Positions 22,187 to 32,369 of a stretch of DNA of 64,000 bases are shown in pieces. Source of the stretch: Methanobacterium sp964452085 (lineage in GTDB: Archaea > Methanobacteriota > Methanobacteria > Methanobacteriales > Methanobacteriaceae); assembly GCA_964452085.1 (NCBI GenBank), contig CAYVKL010000001.1, forward strand, positions 186,001 through 250,000. The letters run 5' to 3'. A program made the translations under genes and the position numbers. Position 1 is the stretch's first letter, and each line of letters opens with the position of its first letter. The notes below the pieces were generated by a model. It did not search any database and was not told the origin of the DNA. It was given only the letters and a program-made list of their open reading frames with translations.

Positions 22187-22888
22187 ATGCATGGTAAGGC
22201 ATGTCCTATTGATTTAAACCAAATACCTTCCTGGAAACGATATGTGCGGGGTTTTCTCAGGATAATTATCCTCATTAACGGACTTTATCAGCTTTTTTTG
22301 GGAGAAGTTTTCTTCGGGTTTTTAGCTCTTCTGGCCCTTTTAATTCTCCTTACCCCCCGTTTTTTTACAAAAAACAAAATATGTGTAGTGCCCGTGGACA
22401 TAGAAATACTATTTTTAATAGTGATATTTTTCGAGTTAATTGTAGCGGATGCATATAGTTTTTACAGTTTGGTGCCCTATTACGATAAATTCATGCACCT
22501 TCTGGTATCTTTTATTTTGGGGCTGGTGGGTATGATGATTATTTACACTTTTTATGCTCTGGGAAAGCTTCAGGCCAGCACAGGAGTTATGTTTGCCTTG
22601 ATAGTTTTAATAACCATGGGCATAGGCGCCGGCCTTGAAATGGGAGAGTACTTTTATGATCAAATTTTATACCCTTTAATCGGCTATTTCCTCCCTACAG
22701 GACTTACTCAGGGATCCATGGTTGCATCACCTCTTGCGGATACCATGGAAGACTTATTTGTAGACACACTGGGGGGAATATTGGGTGCAGCCATAGGAAT
22801 TATCCTTATTAAAAGAGAAGAAAAGAAAGGGAGAGAACTGGAAGTAATAGATGAATTAGAGGCCCTTGCATCTGAAGAAAAAAATTGA
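22187..22888 (+). CDS. Multi-pass membrane protein, YjdF/DUF2238-like
   Basis: A 233-residue protein with about six hydrophobic segments (residues 18-35, 40-55, 70-90, 100-125, 132-150, 200-215). The conserved-looking polar residues lie in YYDKFMHLLVSF, GLEMGEYFYD and DTMEDLFVDTLGG, a His/Glu/Asp set resembling YjdF/DUF2238 membrane proteins, whose function is unknown. SD TTTGGTG precedes the ATG. A 64-residue membrane protein follows 39 bases later on the same strand. Confidence 0.65.
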   Translation: MHGKACPIDLNQIPSWKRYVRGFLRIIILINGLYQLFLGEVFFGFLALLALLILLTPRFFTKNKICVVPVDIEILFLIVIFFELIVADAYSFYSLVPYYDKFMHLLVSFILGLVGMMIIYTFYALGKLQASTGVMFALIVLITMGIGAGLEMGEYFYDQILYPLIGYFLPTGLTQGSMVASPLADTMEDLFVDTLGGILGAAIGIILIKREEKKGRELEVIDELEALASEEKN

Positions 22889-22927
22889 AATCAATCATAA
22901 CTGGTAAATGTTTCAAGGTGTGATAAA

Positions 22928-23122
22928 ATGGACTTCTCAAGAGTCTTGAACGTATCTGTAGCTTTTTTAGTATTTTTGGTTGTTGTGTTCCTTATCAGTT
23001 TCATTGGTGATCTTGCTGGAGAAAAATCATCCACAGGACCTATTAAAATTTTTTCCTGGCTTTGCGGTTCAATTATTGCTTTTAAAATTTTTGAAAAAAT
23101 GAATGATAAAGATAATGAATGA
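22928..23122 (+). CDS. Small membrane protein
   Basis: A 64-residue protein with two hydrophobic stretches (residues 8-28 and 38-55) and a charged C-terminus (KMNDKDNE). The strong SD AAGGTGTGAT precedes the ATG. Probably co-transcribed with the preceding YjdF-like gene. No family recognised. Confidence 0.6.
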   Translation: MDFSRVLNVSVAFLVFLVVVFLISFIGDLAGEKSSTGPIKIFSWLCGSIIAFKIFEKMNDKDNE

Positions 23123-23461
23123 AAATGTGGGGAATTTCAATCCCCAAAAACAGTTTCACATTGTTATACACGATATGTGCCGATTATCACAATAAATCAT
23201 GGTTAATTATATTCTATTATGAGAGAATAACACATCTCGTCTAATGGACACCTACCAACAATTCGGGGGCTTGTTCATAATTTGCATACAAGCCCTTGAA
23301 AATACTAACAGCCCCTAAAATAATTGATTCACGTCAATGGCAAAATTTTTATTTTTAAATTGTATCTTTATAGGCAGATTTAAACTATTATTGACCAGTT
23401 CAGATTAGGTTAATAAATTTTTCAAACAATAAGAAAATAACGGTGATATAAAGGTGATTGT
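23123..23461. other. 339-bp intergenic region with an 8-bp hairpin
   Basis: No gene seen. GGGCTTGT at 23267-23274 and ACAAGCCC at 23288-23295 form a perfect 8-bp stem with a 13-base loop, extendable by G-U pairs. It is a GC-rich island in AT-rich sequence. It could be the end of the upstream transcript, a small RNA or a protein site. AAGGTGAT before 23462 is the SD of the cupin gene. Confidence 0.4.
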
Positions 23462-23836
23462 ATGTTGAAAAAATCCATTAAAGAATGTGAATATTTCCAG
23501 GTACAGGATAAAACAGTTCTTTGCGAACTTCTTCATCCCAAAAACGATAACATTGAAATAGGTTGCAGTATTGCCCATGCAATAATTGATCCAGGCAAAG
23601 CCTCATTACCCCATAAATTAAAAAAATCCGTGGAAATCTACTATATATTAGAAGGAAGTGGATTAATGCACATAGATGATGAATCTGAAGAATTAAGCCC
23701 AGGTGAAGCGGTTTATATTCCTCCAAATTCTGTTCAGTGGATAGAAAACATTGGACAGTCACAATTAAAGTTTTTGTGCGTGGTAAGTCCACCCTGGCAT
23801 AACGAAGATGAAATATTATGTGAATTAAATCAATGA
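23462..23836 (+). CDS. Small single-domain cupin
   Basis: A 124-residue conserved-barrel protein. Cupin motif 1 is degenerate (LPHKLKKSVEIYYILEGSG near residues 52-70: His, Glu present) and motif 2 is PGEAVYIPPNSVQWIENIG near 80-98, where the usual His is replaced by Gln-Trp. Metal binding may therefore be partial. SD AAGGTGAT precedes the ATG. Free-standing; ligand unknown. Confidence 0.8.
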   Translation: MLKKSIKECEYFQVQDKTVLCELLHPKNDNIEIGCSIAHAIIDPGKASLPHKLKKSVEIYYILEGSGLMHIDDESEELSPGEAVYIPPNSVQWIENIGQSQLKFLCVVSPPWHNEDEILCELNQ

Positions 23837-23903
23837 TATTAATTTAAAGTAGGAATTTGATTTAATAATTTACTAGAAAAAAAGCAGTTATTAGCAGATT
23901 TAA

Positions 23904-24527
23904 CTAATAAATCACCATTACACACAGATAACTGAACTTTTTTGCGGCTACTTCTTTTAAAGTGCCTTCAAAAATCCTTTCATCAGGATAACTAAGTCTT
24001 TCACAAATCGAAACTTTCCTCACAGGTTCAATCCCTTTTTGCAAGAGAAACTGAGCCAGTTTTTCCACTCTAAAATCAGGTAAAACAATTGTTGGTTTAT
24101 CAGTATTCAATAAACCCAATATTAAATCTGAATTCCCTTTTCCGTGCAGCGTGAGTAGATTGACTTCATCCCACGAAATTTGAAGTCTGGCAGCTGCAAG
24201 TTGAAGGGAACTGATACCAGGAATCACATCTATATCCAAATCATCCCTTAAATTCAGAATTGGTTTTAAAACTCCGGAAAATCCGGGATCTCCAGTGGAA
24301 AGAATTGCCACATTTTTCCCTTCATCCACCCTGGAAACGGATTTTTTCATCATTTCATCCATATTACGTGCCCTGAGTACCAAAGTTTCTCCAACAAATC
24401 CTGGAAATAAATCAAGGGCTCTTTGACTTCCCACCAACACATCCGCAGATTCAGAAGCCTTCAAAGCTGCTTTTGTAAGATAATCATCGGATCCAGGCCC
24501 AATACCCACTATATAAAGTTTAGACAT
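23904..24527 (-). CDS. cbiE: Cobalt-precorrin-7 (C5)-methyltransferase
   Basis: A 207-residue SAM-dependent tetrapyrrole methylase of the corrin pathway. It opens LYIVGIGPGSDDYLTKAA (SAM loop), has STGDPGFSGV near residues 97-106 and IPGISSLQLAAA near 120, and DEVNLLTLHG, all typical of CbiE/CobL-N. The CbiT decarboxylase half is absent, as usual in archaea. SD AGGAGC precedes the ATG. No other cobamide gene is adjacent. Confidence 0.9.
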   Translation of the reverse strand: MSKLYIVGIGPGSDDYLTKAALKASESADVLVGSQRALDLFPGFVGETLVLRARNMDEMMKKSVSRVDEGKNVAILSTGDPGFSGVLKPILNLRDDLDIDVIPGISSLQLAAARLQISWDEVNLLTLHGKGNSDLILGLLNTDKPTIVLPDFRVEKLAQFLLQKGIEPVRKVSICERLSYPDERIFEGTLKEVAAKKFSYLCVMVIY

Positions 24528-24749
24528 TTACATGTGCTCCTAATTTTAAACTAATTAGCAAATATTTATCATTTGTAAAAGTGAATAATGTTTTTCTTCC
24601 AAACTATTCATTTTAGTTTACACCCCACATGATACAAATACTAATACTACTTGGAAGAATAAATTATTTTATCTTATTTGTTAACCTAATCCATAATAGA
24701 TATTTACTATTAAACCATAAACTCTAAGAGTGTATCATACTAATTAATA

Positions 24750-26576
24750 ATGGGCTGTAGGGAGGATAATGACTTGGATAACGGACCAGGAAAAAAAATA
24801 AATCAGACTGACAACAGTGATAAACAGTTTGACATTACCAAAGAATTTATGCCCCCACAATTACCAGATATTCATCCTAATCCAATTAATAAAGAATTAA
24901 CAGAACGGGCCCGTCAAATCGCTGAGGAAATTCAGGTCAAAGAAGAAGTAGCCCTGAAAATGGTGAAACCTTCAGACCGGTGTAAAGGATTCCCTATTGA
25001 AACTCCTCCTCGAGCAAGAAGGGTTTTTGAAATGATGCCTGGGCTTTTCACTTGGTCCTTTATTTTCATTCCATTTCTGGCTGCAATATTTGGCTTTTCT
25101 GAAATACTGGTACTTTACATCACAGCTCTTGCTTTTTACTGGATATACAGAGCATTCCGTTTTGTTTACGGACTTTACTTGGGAGTTAAAAGAACAGAAA
25201 GGGATTTAAAAGTTGATTGGGTTGCTAAAATCCAGGCAGAATACCCAAAAGAATACGAACAACTCAAATATGTTCTAATCTATCCCATTTACCGGGAAGG
25301 ACTTGACACCATTGAACCATCAATAGCTGGTTGGGCTGATTCAGATGTGGACAATCAGAAAATTTCTCTAGTTGTGGCCATAGAAGAAAAATACGCCCAG
25401 CAATGTATTGAAAACTTTGAATACATCAAAAGTAAATACGGGCACAAATTTAGAGAAATACTCTATTTCATCCATCCCTCAGATATTAAAGGAGAAGTTA
25501 AAGGGGTGAAAGGACCCAACATTAATTGGGCCACCCGTCACTTTGTTAAAAAAGTTGAAGATCGGGGCGAAAATATAAAGGATTATCTTTTATTCACATT
25601 TGACTGTGACCAGATCCCCCATCGAAAGTATATGTCTGCCATTAGCTACAAATTCTTAAGCGCTGAAAACCGTTTCAGTCACTTTTACTGCACTGCCTTA
25701 CACACATTTAATAACAATCTTTGGAGAGTCCCTGCATTAGTTCGGCTCTTTTCAACATCTTTAACATTGGTTGTTCTACATAGTTGGACTGTCACCAAAA
25801 AATCAAGAGATACTTGGTCATCCTATGCAGTAAGCCTTAAAACTGTTAAAGACGTCAATTATTGGTGTCCTGATATTGAAAACGATGACACGGCATTTTA
25901 CTGGAATGCACTGGTTCGTTTCCATGGTGATTTTTCAGGAGAAGAAGTTTATATTCCCACTTACAATGATGCGGTTGAAAATGAGACTTATGTCAACACC
26001 CATCATTCACTCTATAAACAACAACACCGTTGGGGATGGGGGATAATTTCATTCCCCATTACCCTGGCTGGAATATATTACAACCGGCAAATCAATTTAA
26101 AAAAACGTTTGAATGTTATTTGGACCCTTCTGGATAATCAACTACTTTTCACCACAGCAGTTTATCTTATAACCTTTGGAATTCCACTTTTGAATTTATT
26201 CAACCTGGGATTCTCAGATAACCCCATCAATTACAAAATTCCATCCATAATTGGATGGGTGCTGCTGGGAGCATTCTTCCTAAACATCCCCATTGTTATT
26301 TACAGGAGAAAATTAATGCCCGTTCCTGAAGGATGGGACTGGAAGCGTAGTGTTTGGGATTTCCTTGAAACCGGTGCTGTAATGATCAATATGTTATCAT
26401 TCGGATTTATACCTTATATCCAAGCCCAAACTGAACTACTGCTAGGTAAAAGACCTGGTAATAAACTCAACATCACCGAAAAGGTCATTATGAACAGTAA
26501 AAAGGATCCATCATTACCAAAAAGTCCAGTTAAACCTGATAAAATTACGATGTCTCCCAGTAATCAGTCCAAATAG
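24750..26576 (+). CDS. Membrane-bound GT2-type glycosyltransferase
   Basis: A 608-residue integral GT-A enzyme. A polar N-terminus of about 90 residues leads to two helices (about 95-140). The catalytic domain has IYPIYREG near 176, a DxD-like FDCDQIPH near 285, NDDTAFYW near 377 and the QQHRW motif near 423, which processive and cellulose-synthase-like GT2 enzymes share. Four or so helices follow (about 445-570), then a Lys/Pro tail. It probably extends a surface or lipid-linked glycan. No pilZ or other polysaccharide genes are adjacent. ATG at 24750 is accepted without a strong SD; the poorly conserved N-terminus may start later. Confidence 0.8.
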   Translation: MGCREDNDLDNGPGKKINQTDNSDKQFDITKEFMPPQLPDIHPNPINKELTERARQIAEEIQVKEEVALKMVKPSDRCKGFPIETPPRARRVFEMMPGLFTWSFIFIPFLAAIFGFSEILVLYITALAFYWIYRAFRFVYGLYLGVKRTERDLKVDWVAKIQAEYPKEYEQLKYVLIYPIYREGLDTIEPSIAGWADSDVDNQKISLVVAIEEKYAQQCIENFEYIKSKYGHKFREILYFIHPSDIKGEVKGVKGPNINWATRHFVKKVEDRGENIKDYLLFTFDCDQIPHRKYMSAISYKFLSAENRFSHFYCTALHTFNNNLWRVPALVRLFSTSLTLVVLHSWTVTKKSRDTWSSYAVSLKTVKDVNYWCPDIENDDTAFYWNALVRFHGDFSGEEVYIPTYNDAVENETYVNTHHSLYKQQHRWGWGIISFPITLAGIYYNRQINLKKRLNVIWTLLDNQLLFTTAVYLITFGIPLLNLFNLGFSDNPINYKIPSIIGWVLLGAFFLNIPIVIYRRKLMPVPEGWDWKRSVWDFLETGAVMINMLSFGFIPYIQAQTELLLGKRPGNKLNITEKVIMNSKKDPSLPKSPVKPDKITMSPSNQSK

Positions 26577-26698
26577 TCTAAAAATCGGGAAATTGACCCA
26601 TAATACAATCTATATTCTGAACGAATCCCAATTAAACCCCATTTTTATAATTCTTAAATAATCAATTTGTGCGAATAATTATTAAAAAAGTGATATAT

Positions 26699-27886
26699 AT
26701 GCTCCAAATTGCTGTTACCGGAAAGCCCAATGTGGGAAAATCATCATTTTTCAATGCAGCCACCTTATCCGAAGCAGAAGTGGCTGGTTACCCCTTTACC
26801 ACCATTGATGTTAATAAAGCTGTAGCACACGTGGTTAAACCATGTCCATGCCGTGAATTAGAGGTTGAATGCAACCCCCACAACTCACAATGCATAGATG
26901 GAAAGAGATTAATCCCTGTGGAACTTTTAGATGTGGCAGGACTGGTTCCGGGAGCTCATGAAGGTAGAGGACTTGGTAACAAGTTTTTAGATGATCTGCG
27001 TCAAGCCAGAGCATTTATACATGTTATTGACGCTTCAGGATCAACTGATGATGAAGGAAGGCCATGTGAACCTGGAAAACACGACCCATTAGAGGATGTA
27101 GATTTTTTAGAACATGAAATCACCATGTGGCTATTCGGAATTCTCCATAAAAACTGGAACAAACTGGTGCGCAAGGCACTCTCAGAAAAGCTGGATATTG
27201 CCAAAGTAATAGCAGAACAGCTTAGTGGAACAGGAATTATGGTTGAAGATGTTCTTGAAGCTAAAAGGACTGTTAGCAAGGAATACAAAGACTGGGAAAA
27301 GGAAGATATAATCCTTCTTTTGGATAAACTACTTAAAATTGCCAAACCCATGCTCATTGTTGCCAATAAGGCAGATTTACCACACGCAGAAGAAAACATC
27401 AAAAGTCTTCAGGAGAAGTATGATAATGTGGTGCCCGCATCAGCTGAAGCAGAATTGGCATTGACCCGGGCTGCAGATGCAGGACTAATTACTTACACTT
27501 CCGGGGATTCTGATTTTGAAATTCTGCAGGAAGATAAATTAAGCCCAGCACAGTTGAAAGCTTTGGAATACATTCGGGAAAATGTCCTGCAAAAATATGG
27601 AAGTACAGGAGTGCAGGAAACCCTTAACCAGGTTGTTTTCAGCTTACTTGACATGATTGTGGTTTTCCCGGTTGAAGATGAACACAAGCTGTCTGATCAA
27701 AAAGGGAACGTGCTTCCCGATGCATTATTAATCCCCAAAGGATCCAAACCAAGGGATATGGCTTTCTTAATCCACACTGATATTGGTGAGGGTTTCATGC
27801 ATGCATTGGATGCTAGGAGCTGTCGTAGAGTGGCCAGTGACCATGAACTGGAAGATGGAGACATTATTAGTATTATCTGTCGCTAA
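26699..27886 (+). CDS. YchF/Obg-family GTPase (archaeal DRG-like ATPase/GTPase)
   Basis: A 396-residue TRAFAC GTPase. G1 GKPNVGKSS is at residues 8-16, the G3 region LDVAGLVPGAHEGRGLG near 80-96, and G4 NKAD near 222. The insertion after G1 has two CxC-like clusters (CPCRELEVEC). A TGS-like C-terminal domain ends LEDGDIISIICR. The ATG at 26699 follows AAGTGAT; an in-frame GTG at 26669 would add residues absent from the family. It is involved in translation or ribosome function by family association. It converges with the DUF2207 gene. Confidence 0.88.
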   Translation: MLQIAVTGKPNVGKSSFFNAATLSEAEVAGYPFTTIDVNKAVAHVVKPCPCRELEVECNPHNSQCIDGKRLIPVELLDVAGLVPGAHEGRGLGNKFLDDLRQARAFIHVIDASGSTDDEGRPCEPGKHDPLEDVDFLEHEITMWLFGILHKNWNKLVRKALSEKLDIAKVIAEQLSGTGIMVEDVLEAKRTVSKEYKDWEKEDIILLLDKLLKIAKPMLIVANKADLPHAEENIKSLQEKYDNVVPASAEAELALTRAADAGLITYTSGDSDFEILQEDKLSPAQLKALEYIRENVLQKYGSTGVQETLNQVVFSLLDMIVVFPVEDEHKLSDQKGNVLPDALLIPKGSKPRDMAFLIHTDIGEGFMHALDARSCRRVASDHELEDGDIISIICR

Positions 27887-27899
27887 AAGCATCACATAT

Positions 27900-29768
27900 T
27901 TAAAATGCTCCGCCTCCCCCACCACCTGCAGCCCCACCCCCAGCACCGCCACCTCCAAATCCACCAGTACCGGAATTTATACCAGAATTTATACCTGAAG
28001 ATATATCCGAATATCCTCCAAAGTAGAAAAACGGGTAAACATTTCCTCTACGTTCTTTTTGCGGAATAATTAGTTCCATTGATTCAGTTACCTTGTCTGC
28101 AATTCCTAATGCACTTGCATATACCAGGTATTTATCCCATATTTCAACCGATTCTGGAGGATATTCTTTCATCAAAGTATAATCCTGAAGATATTTTGCA
28201 AATTTATGCCATCTTGCATCATATTCTTCACCATAAGTAGTCCACTGTCCTGCAATTTTTTGTGGCATAATAAAAGAAGATATAGACACTATCATCAGAA
28301 TTAACGAAGATATTAGAGAGTATTTCGCTTCAGGCAATGGATCAAGTGCTGAAATCAAAAAAACAAGTGTTGATACCACTAAACCAATTCCTGCAAAATA
28401 TTTAAGATACTTATCACCTTTTTTATTAATCAACTTGGACATAGTTTTATCATCCAAGTGATTCACAACATCAGCCTTCCAAATTTTAAATACATCGTGA
28501 AAAGTATAAAATTCCTGAACAGACGTGTTTTCTGAATTTGATGGTATTAACGAACCCTTTTCTAACTCTTTTTTAACCCGTTCTAGGTGTATATTGCCAT
28601 CTTCTTCTTCAAAATAACTAAAAAAGTTGATTATGTCAATTTCAAAATTCCAAAGTTCCACAGGATCTTCATCACTGTTAAATTTAAGTCTATTAATTTT
28701 TAAGGAGAGGGAATGCTGTATATCTCCCTCATTTTTAGCAGGCCTTTCATTAAGAATCAAATAATTCCGACGTATCATATCCAATATTGTGGCTCTAAAT
28801 CCATCTAAATCTGGTTCGCCCACTTCCTTACCCAATATCTTTCCAGATATGGCATTCACCACTGCAGGCGGATCATCTGTTGGAATATCTCTTTCATATT
28901 CTGCATTATAATCTATTTTAGGTTCACGCCCATAACTTAAGTAAATTATTAATGGAATGAAGCATGCTAAAACCATTAAGACTGCGAGGGTAAGATATTC
29001 AATACCTTTGAAGTATAGCTGTTCTTGATAATCCTTTTGTAATGCTTCAAATTCGGGTAATATGTCCTGATTTACATAAATAACATTCGGAGGATTATTT
29101 TCAAACTGATTTTTAGGTATAATCATCCTTAATTCTAAAAATTGACCAATATGAATTTTTTTGCTGGTGGATTGGAGAATATTCCCCTGCCAACTGTAAT
29201 TCACCACATTAGAAGGTGGATTGAAGAAAAAGCTTACCCCATCACTTGATATAACATGTATATTAGAATTGACCTGCCCAATACTAACATCCCATGATTC
29301 TCCTACCAATTTGTAGTTTAATTCAGCCATATCATTGTAAAATTTGATAACATTCAAAAAATCATATTCAATAATTACACTGACATCTTTATCTGATATG
29401 GGAACTGTTTTAGAAGGATTAGAGAATAAATTAACAGTTACTCGCTCCATACCCTGATTATTATTAGTTATATTATAATCAGAATAGACACCAGGAGTAG
29501 AAACTTTCAAATTTTCCAACTTTTGCCCATTTTGTACAGGTATATCCCGGTAAACCCCATAATAAGTTCCATGAAATGAGTAATAAATGGTTTCTTTAAC
29601 ATGAACACTGCCATCATTCTGCAAGAAAATATCCATGTTTATGGAAGGTATAGAATAACTCCGGTCAGCTGCAAAGGCAAATCCTGTGCAGGAAAGTATC
29701 AAAAATGATACTAGGACTATTAAAATAAAATGATTCTTTTTACCAATGATTAATCCCTTTTTACCCAT
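27900..29768 (-). CDS. DUF2207 membrane protein
   Basis: A 622-residue membrane protein. Residues 13-33 are a signal or anchor. The large outer domain begins YSIPSINMDIFLQNDGSVHVKE and has GVYRDIPV near 84, the DUF2207 hallmark. A membrane helix lies near 255-275 and a pair near 455-505, with a soluble segment between. The last 30 residues are almost pure Gly with Ala and Phe, the usual tail of this family. SD AGGGGATG precedes the ATG. The LemA gene is just upstream (24 bases), a common pairing. Function unknown. Confidence 0.85.
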   Translation of the reverse strand: MGKKGLIIGKKNHFILIVLVSFLILSCTGFAFAADRSYSIPSINMDIFLQNDGSVHVKETIYYSFHGTYYGVYRDIPVQNGQKLENLKVSTPGVYSDYNITNNNQGMERVTVNLFSNPSKTVPISDKDVSVIIEYDFLNVIKFYNDMAELNYKLVGESWDVSIGQVNSNIHVISSDGVSFFFNPPSNVVNYSWQGNILQSTSKKIHIGQFLELRMIIPKNQFENNPPNVIYVNQDILPEFEALQKDYQEQLYFKGIEYLTLAVLMVLACFIPLIIYLSYGREPKIDYNAEYERDIPTDDPPAVVNAISGKILGKEVGEPDLDGFRATILDMIRRNYLILNERPAKNEGDIQHSLSLKINRLKFNSDEDPVELWNFEIDIINFFSYFEEEDGNIHLERVKKELEKGSLIPSNSENTSVQEFYTFHDVFKIWKADVVNHLDDKTMSKLINKKGDKYLKYFAGIGLVVSTLVFLISALDPLPEAKYSLISSLILMIVSISSFIMPQKIAGQWTTYGEEYDARWHKFAKYLQDYTLMKEYPPESVEIWDKYLVYASALGIADKVTESMELIIPQKERRGNVYPFFYFGGYSDISSGINSGINSGTGGFGGGGAGGGAAGGGGGGAF

Positions 29769-29791
29769 ATTACATCCCCTAAAAGAATTAT

Positions 29792-30343
29792 TTAAAACTC
29801 AACTTTAGGGACTTCTCTTTTGGATTCTTCCATTTCAAAATATTCCGCTTCCTGGAATTTGAACATGGATGCGATAAGGTTGCTGGGGACCATTTGGCAT
29901 TTGTTGTTGTACATCAACACCGTATCATTGTAAAACTGCCTGGAATAGGCTATCTTGTTCTCGGTTTCTTCTAACTGATCCTGTAACTCCAGAAAGTTCT
30001 GATTGGCCTTTAAATCAGGATAGTTCTCAGCTACGGCAAAAAGACTTTTCAAGGTATCAGTTAATATGTTATTGGCCTCTGAAGTTTCTTGAACAGTTTG
30101 AGCATTCATGAGCCCAGATCTTGCTTCTGTAACCTTTTCAAAAACTGTTTTCTCATGTTTTGCATAGCCCTTAACTGTTTCTACCAAGTTAGGAATCAGA
30201 TCAGCCCTTCGGTTCAATTGAACATCAATCTGAGACCATGCATTCTTAACCCTGTTTCTGGATTGAACCAGACTGTTGTAAAGGTATACGAAAACTGCCA
30301 CCACTAAAATCAGGATAAACAGGATAATTAATTCCATTAACAT
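29792..30343 (-). CDS. lemA: LemA-family protein
   Basis: A 183-residue protein with one N-terminal membrane helix (residues 5-23, outside/inside orientation unknown) and a helical domain: NAWSQIDVQLNRRADLIPNLV near 40-60, AENYPDLKANQNFLELQ near 110-126, and IAYSRQFYNDTVLMYNN near 135-151. These blocks define LemA. SD GGTGGGA precedes the ATG. It is co-transcribed with the DUF2207 gene. Molecular role unknown. Confidence 0.92.
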   Translation of the reverse strand: MLMELIILFILILVVAVFVYLYNSLVQSRNRVKNAWSQIDVQLNRRADLIPNLVETVKGYAKHEKTVFEKVTEARSGLMNAQTVQETSEANNILTDTLKSLFAVAENYPDLKANQNFLELQDQLEETENKIAYSRQFYNDTVLMYNNKCQMVPSNLIASMFKFQEAEYFEMEESKREVPKVEF

Positions 30344-30595
30344 TTTTTCCCACCATCATAAATTTAGGTTATATTCTTATTATTTCCTGTGTAATTATCA
30401 TTAAAAACATTATGCTAAAAAATGTTGTCAAATTTCAATGAAAAAACCTAAACTCTAAAAACTCTTTAGAACAAATTATAATCAAGGATTCTAAATCAGC
30501 AAAAAATGAAGATTCAATTAGTGATATGTCTTTAAGACTTTGAAAAATTCTTAATGTAAATATCTTAACTTTTTAAGTAGATAGGGGAGCTTGAG

Positions 30596-32290
30596 TTGGA
30601 AAACATTAAAATTGGAGTCGTGACGATTGCCGCGGTTTTTTTAATTTTATTTATTTTGGTTTTACCCCAGAACCCTCCAACAACTACCAACACTCCTGAA
30701 AGTCTTCAAAATCCCATTAACCCAGATATATTTCAAAACAACGAAAAATCAGTCCCCCCTGCAATTTCCAAGGTTAATGCCTATTCCATTTTCAAAATCC
30801 ATGATATGGATCCTGGAATAATTCCAGTGAATCCTTCGTCTCCTTCCCCAGATATTAATAAAATCATTGGATTATTCAATTCTTATGTTGAAAATCTTTT
30901 TAAAGATAGTCTTATCCCCGGATCTGCTGTTGTTGTAACATATAAAGATAAAATAGTTTACATGAAGACTCTGGGAGTCAAAAAAGTAGGTGAAAGTGAT
31001 CCTATAAACTTAGACACCATATTTGAGATCGGCTCCTGTACAAAAGCCTTCACCGCCACCGCTATAGCATCACTGGTAGATAAAAATATTATGAGTTGGA
31101 ATGACTTGGCCAAGTTATACTACCCGGATCCTGCTGTTTTTGAGCTTTACAACACCACAGTAAGTGATGAAATTAATATGAAGGACCTATTGTCCCATCG
31201 CAGCGGACTACCACCTCACGCTGGAACGTATCATATTCTTGATTTTTGGTATGATTTTAACGAAACTCTCCCCCATCTTCGATACTTGCCTCCTGAAGGT
31301 GATTTCCGCACCCATTATGCATATCAAAACATACTTTTCTCATTAGCAGGATACTCATCAGCTAAAGCTGCTGGGATAACCTGGGATGAGCTTATGAAAC
31401 AGGAAATATTCCAACCCCTAAAAATGGGTACAAGTGTCACCACCCTCCAGGAATTCTTAAACAACCCTAATCATGCCAGTAATCATGAAATTGATGAAAA
31501 TGGACAGGTTCACTACCGCGAACCTCTCTATTTGGACCCTATGGGTCCAGCTATGACAATAAGCTCTTCTATAAAGGACCTTGGTAATTGGCTACTCTTC
31601 CAAACCAACAATGGTCAGTTTAATGGGCAGCAAATCGTTTCAAAAGGATCTTTAGCTGAAACTAAAAAAATGCACATCCTCATTGACCAACAACCCACCT
31701 ACACCACAGGTTATGGGCTGGGATGGGGTGTGACCCAGGGAGATGATATTAATATAGTTTCCCATACTGGATCCACGGTTTATTCCCGAGGTTACGCTGC
31801 TCTTTATCCTGACGACCAACTGGGAATAATGATAGTGGCCAACGAAGGTAACAGGGGCGGTACATTTGGAGAAATGCTGGCCAACATGCTCCACCTAATT
31901 TATAAAACAGGAAAGCTTCCAGATGGATCTTTAACCACCTCTTACCCCACTGCGAACGGGGACGTTTTAATTGAACCCTCTTATGAAAAATTACCTGAAA
32001 TCTTGAGTTCCAATCCCCTCCCATATCCCATTGAAAATTACGTAGGGAATTATTTTTCAGATTACTGGGGAACCATAAAAATTGAGAAAAAAGATGCCAA
32101 TAGCCTGTCTTTATATCCTGGTGAAAATCCCAATCCCATAACCCTCAGCCACTATAGCAGTAACACATTCAATGAAAGCGACCATCATACAGAGGTTACA
32201 TTCAGTGATTTCGTGGCAGGCCAATCCCAAAAAGTGGTTGCTAAAAGGTGGGAGGTTTATGGATCAAACGGAACGTTTAATCGAGTTTAA
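30596..32290 (+). CDS. Surface serine hydrolase, class C beta-lactamase/penicillin-binding fold
   Basis: A 564-residue exported protein with an N-terminal membrane anchor (residues 8-26) and a Pro/Asn-rich stalk. The catalytic tetrad SCTK is near residue 147, YQN near 243, and HTGS near 389 replaces KTG. The domain is the serine beta-lactamase-like (S12) type, with a C-terminal DUF3471-like region near 475-564. Archaea of this order have pseudomurein, so a substrate among surface peptides or esters is possible, but not shown. TTG at 30596 is the start. Alone on its strand before the P-type ATPase gene. Confidence 0.85.
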   Translation: MENIKIGVVTIAAVFLILFILVLPQNPPTTTNTPESLQNPINPDIFQNNEKSVPPAISKVNAYSIFKIHDMDPGIIPVNPSSPSPDINKIIGLFNSYVENLFKDSLIPGSAVVVTYKDKIVYMKTLGVKKVGESDPINLDTIFEIGSCTKAFTATAIASLVDKNIMSWNDLAKLYYPDPAVFELYNTTVSDEINMKDLLSHRSGLPPHAGTYHILDFWYDFNETLPHLRYLPPEGDFRTHYAYQNILFSLAGYSSAKAAGITWDELMKQEIFQPLKMGTSVTTLQEFLNNPNHASNHEIDENGQVHYREPLYLDPMGPAMTISSSIKDLGNWLLFQTNNGQFNGQQIVSKGSLAETKKMHILIDQQPTYTTGYGLGWGVTQGDDINIVSHTGSTVYSRGYAALYPDDQLGIMIVANEGNRGGTFGEMLANMLHLIYKTGKLPDGSLTTSYPTANGDVLIEPSYEKLPEILSSNPLPYPIENYVGNYFSDYWGTIKIEKKDANSLSLYPGENPNPITLSHYSSNTFNESDHHTEVTFSDFVAGQSQKVVAKRWEVYGSNGTFNRV

Positions 32291-32369
32291 AATATTGTCA
32301 ATTTATAAAATTCATTAATGATATATTTTACTTACAGACACAGAGAGAGGTAATTTTCAAGTGTAAAAT

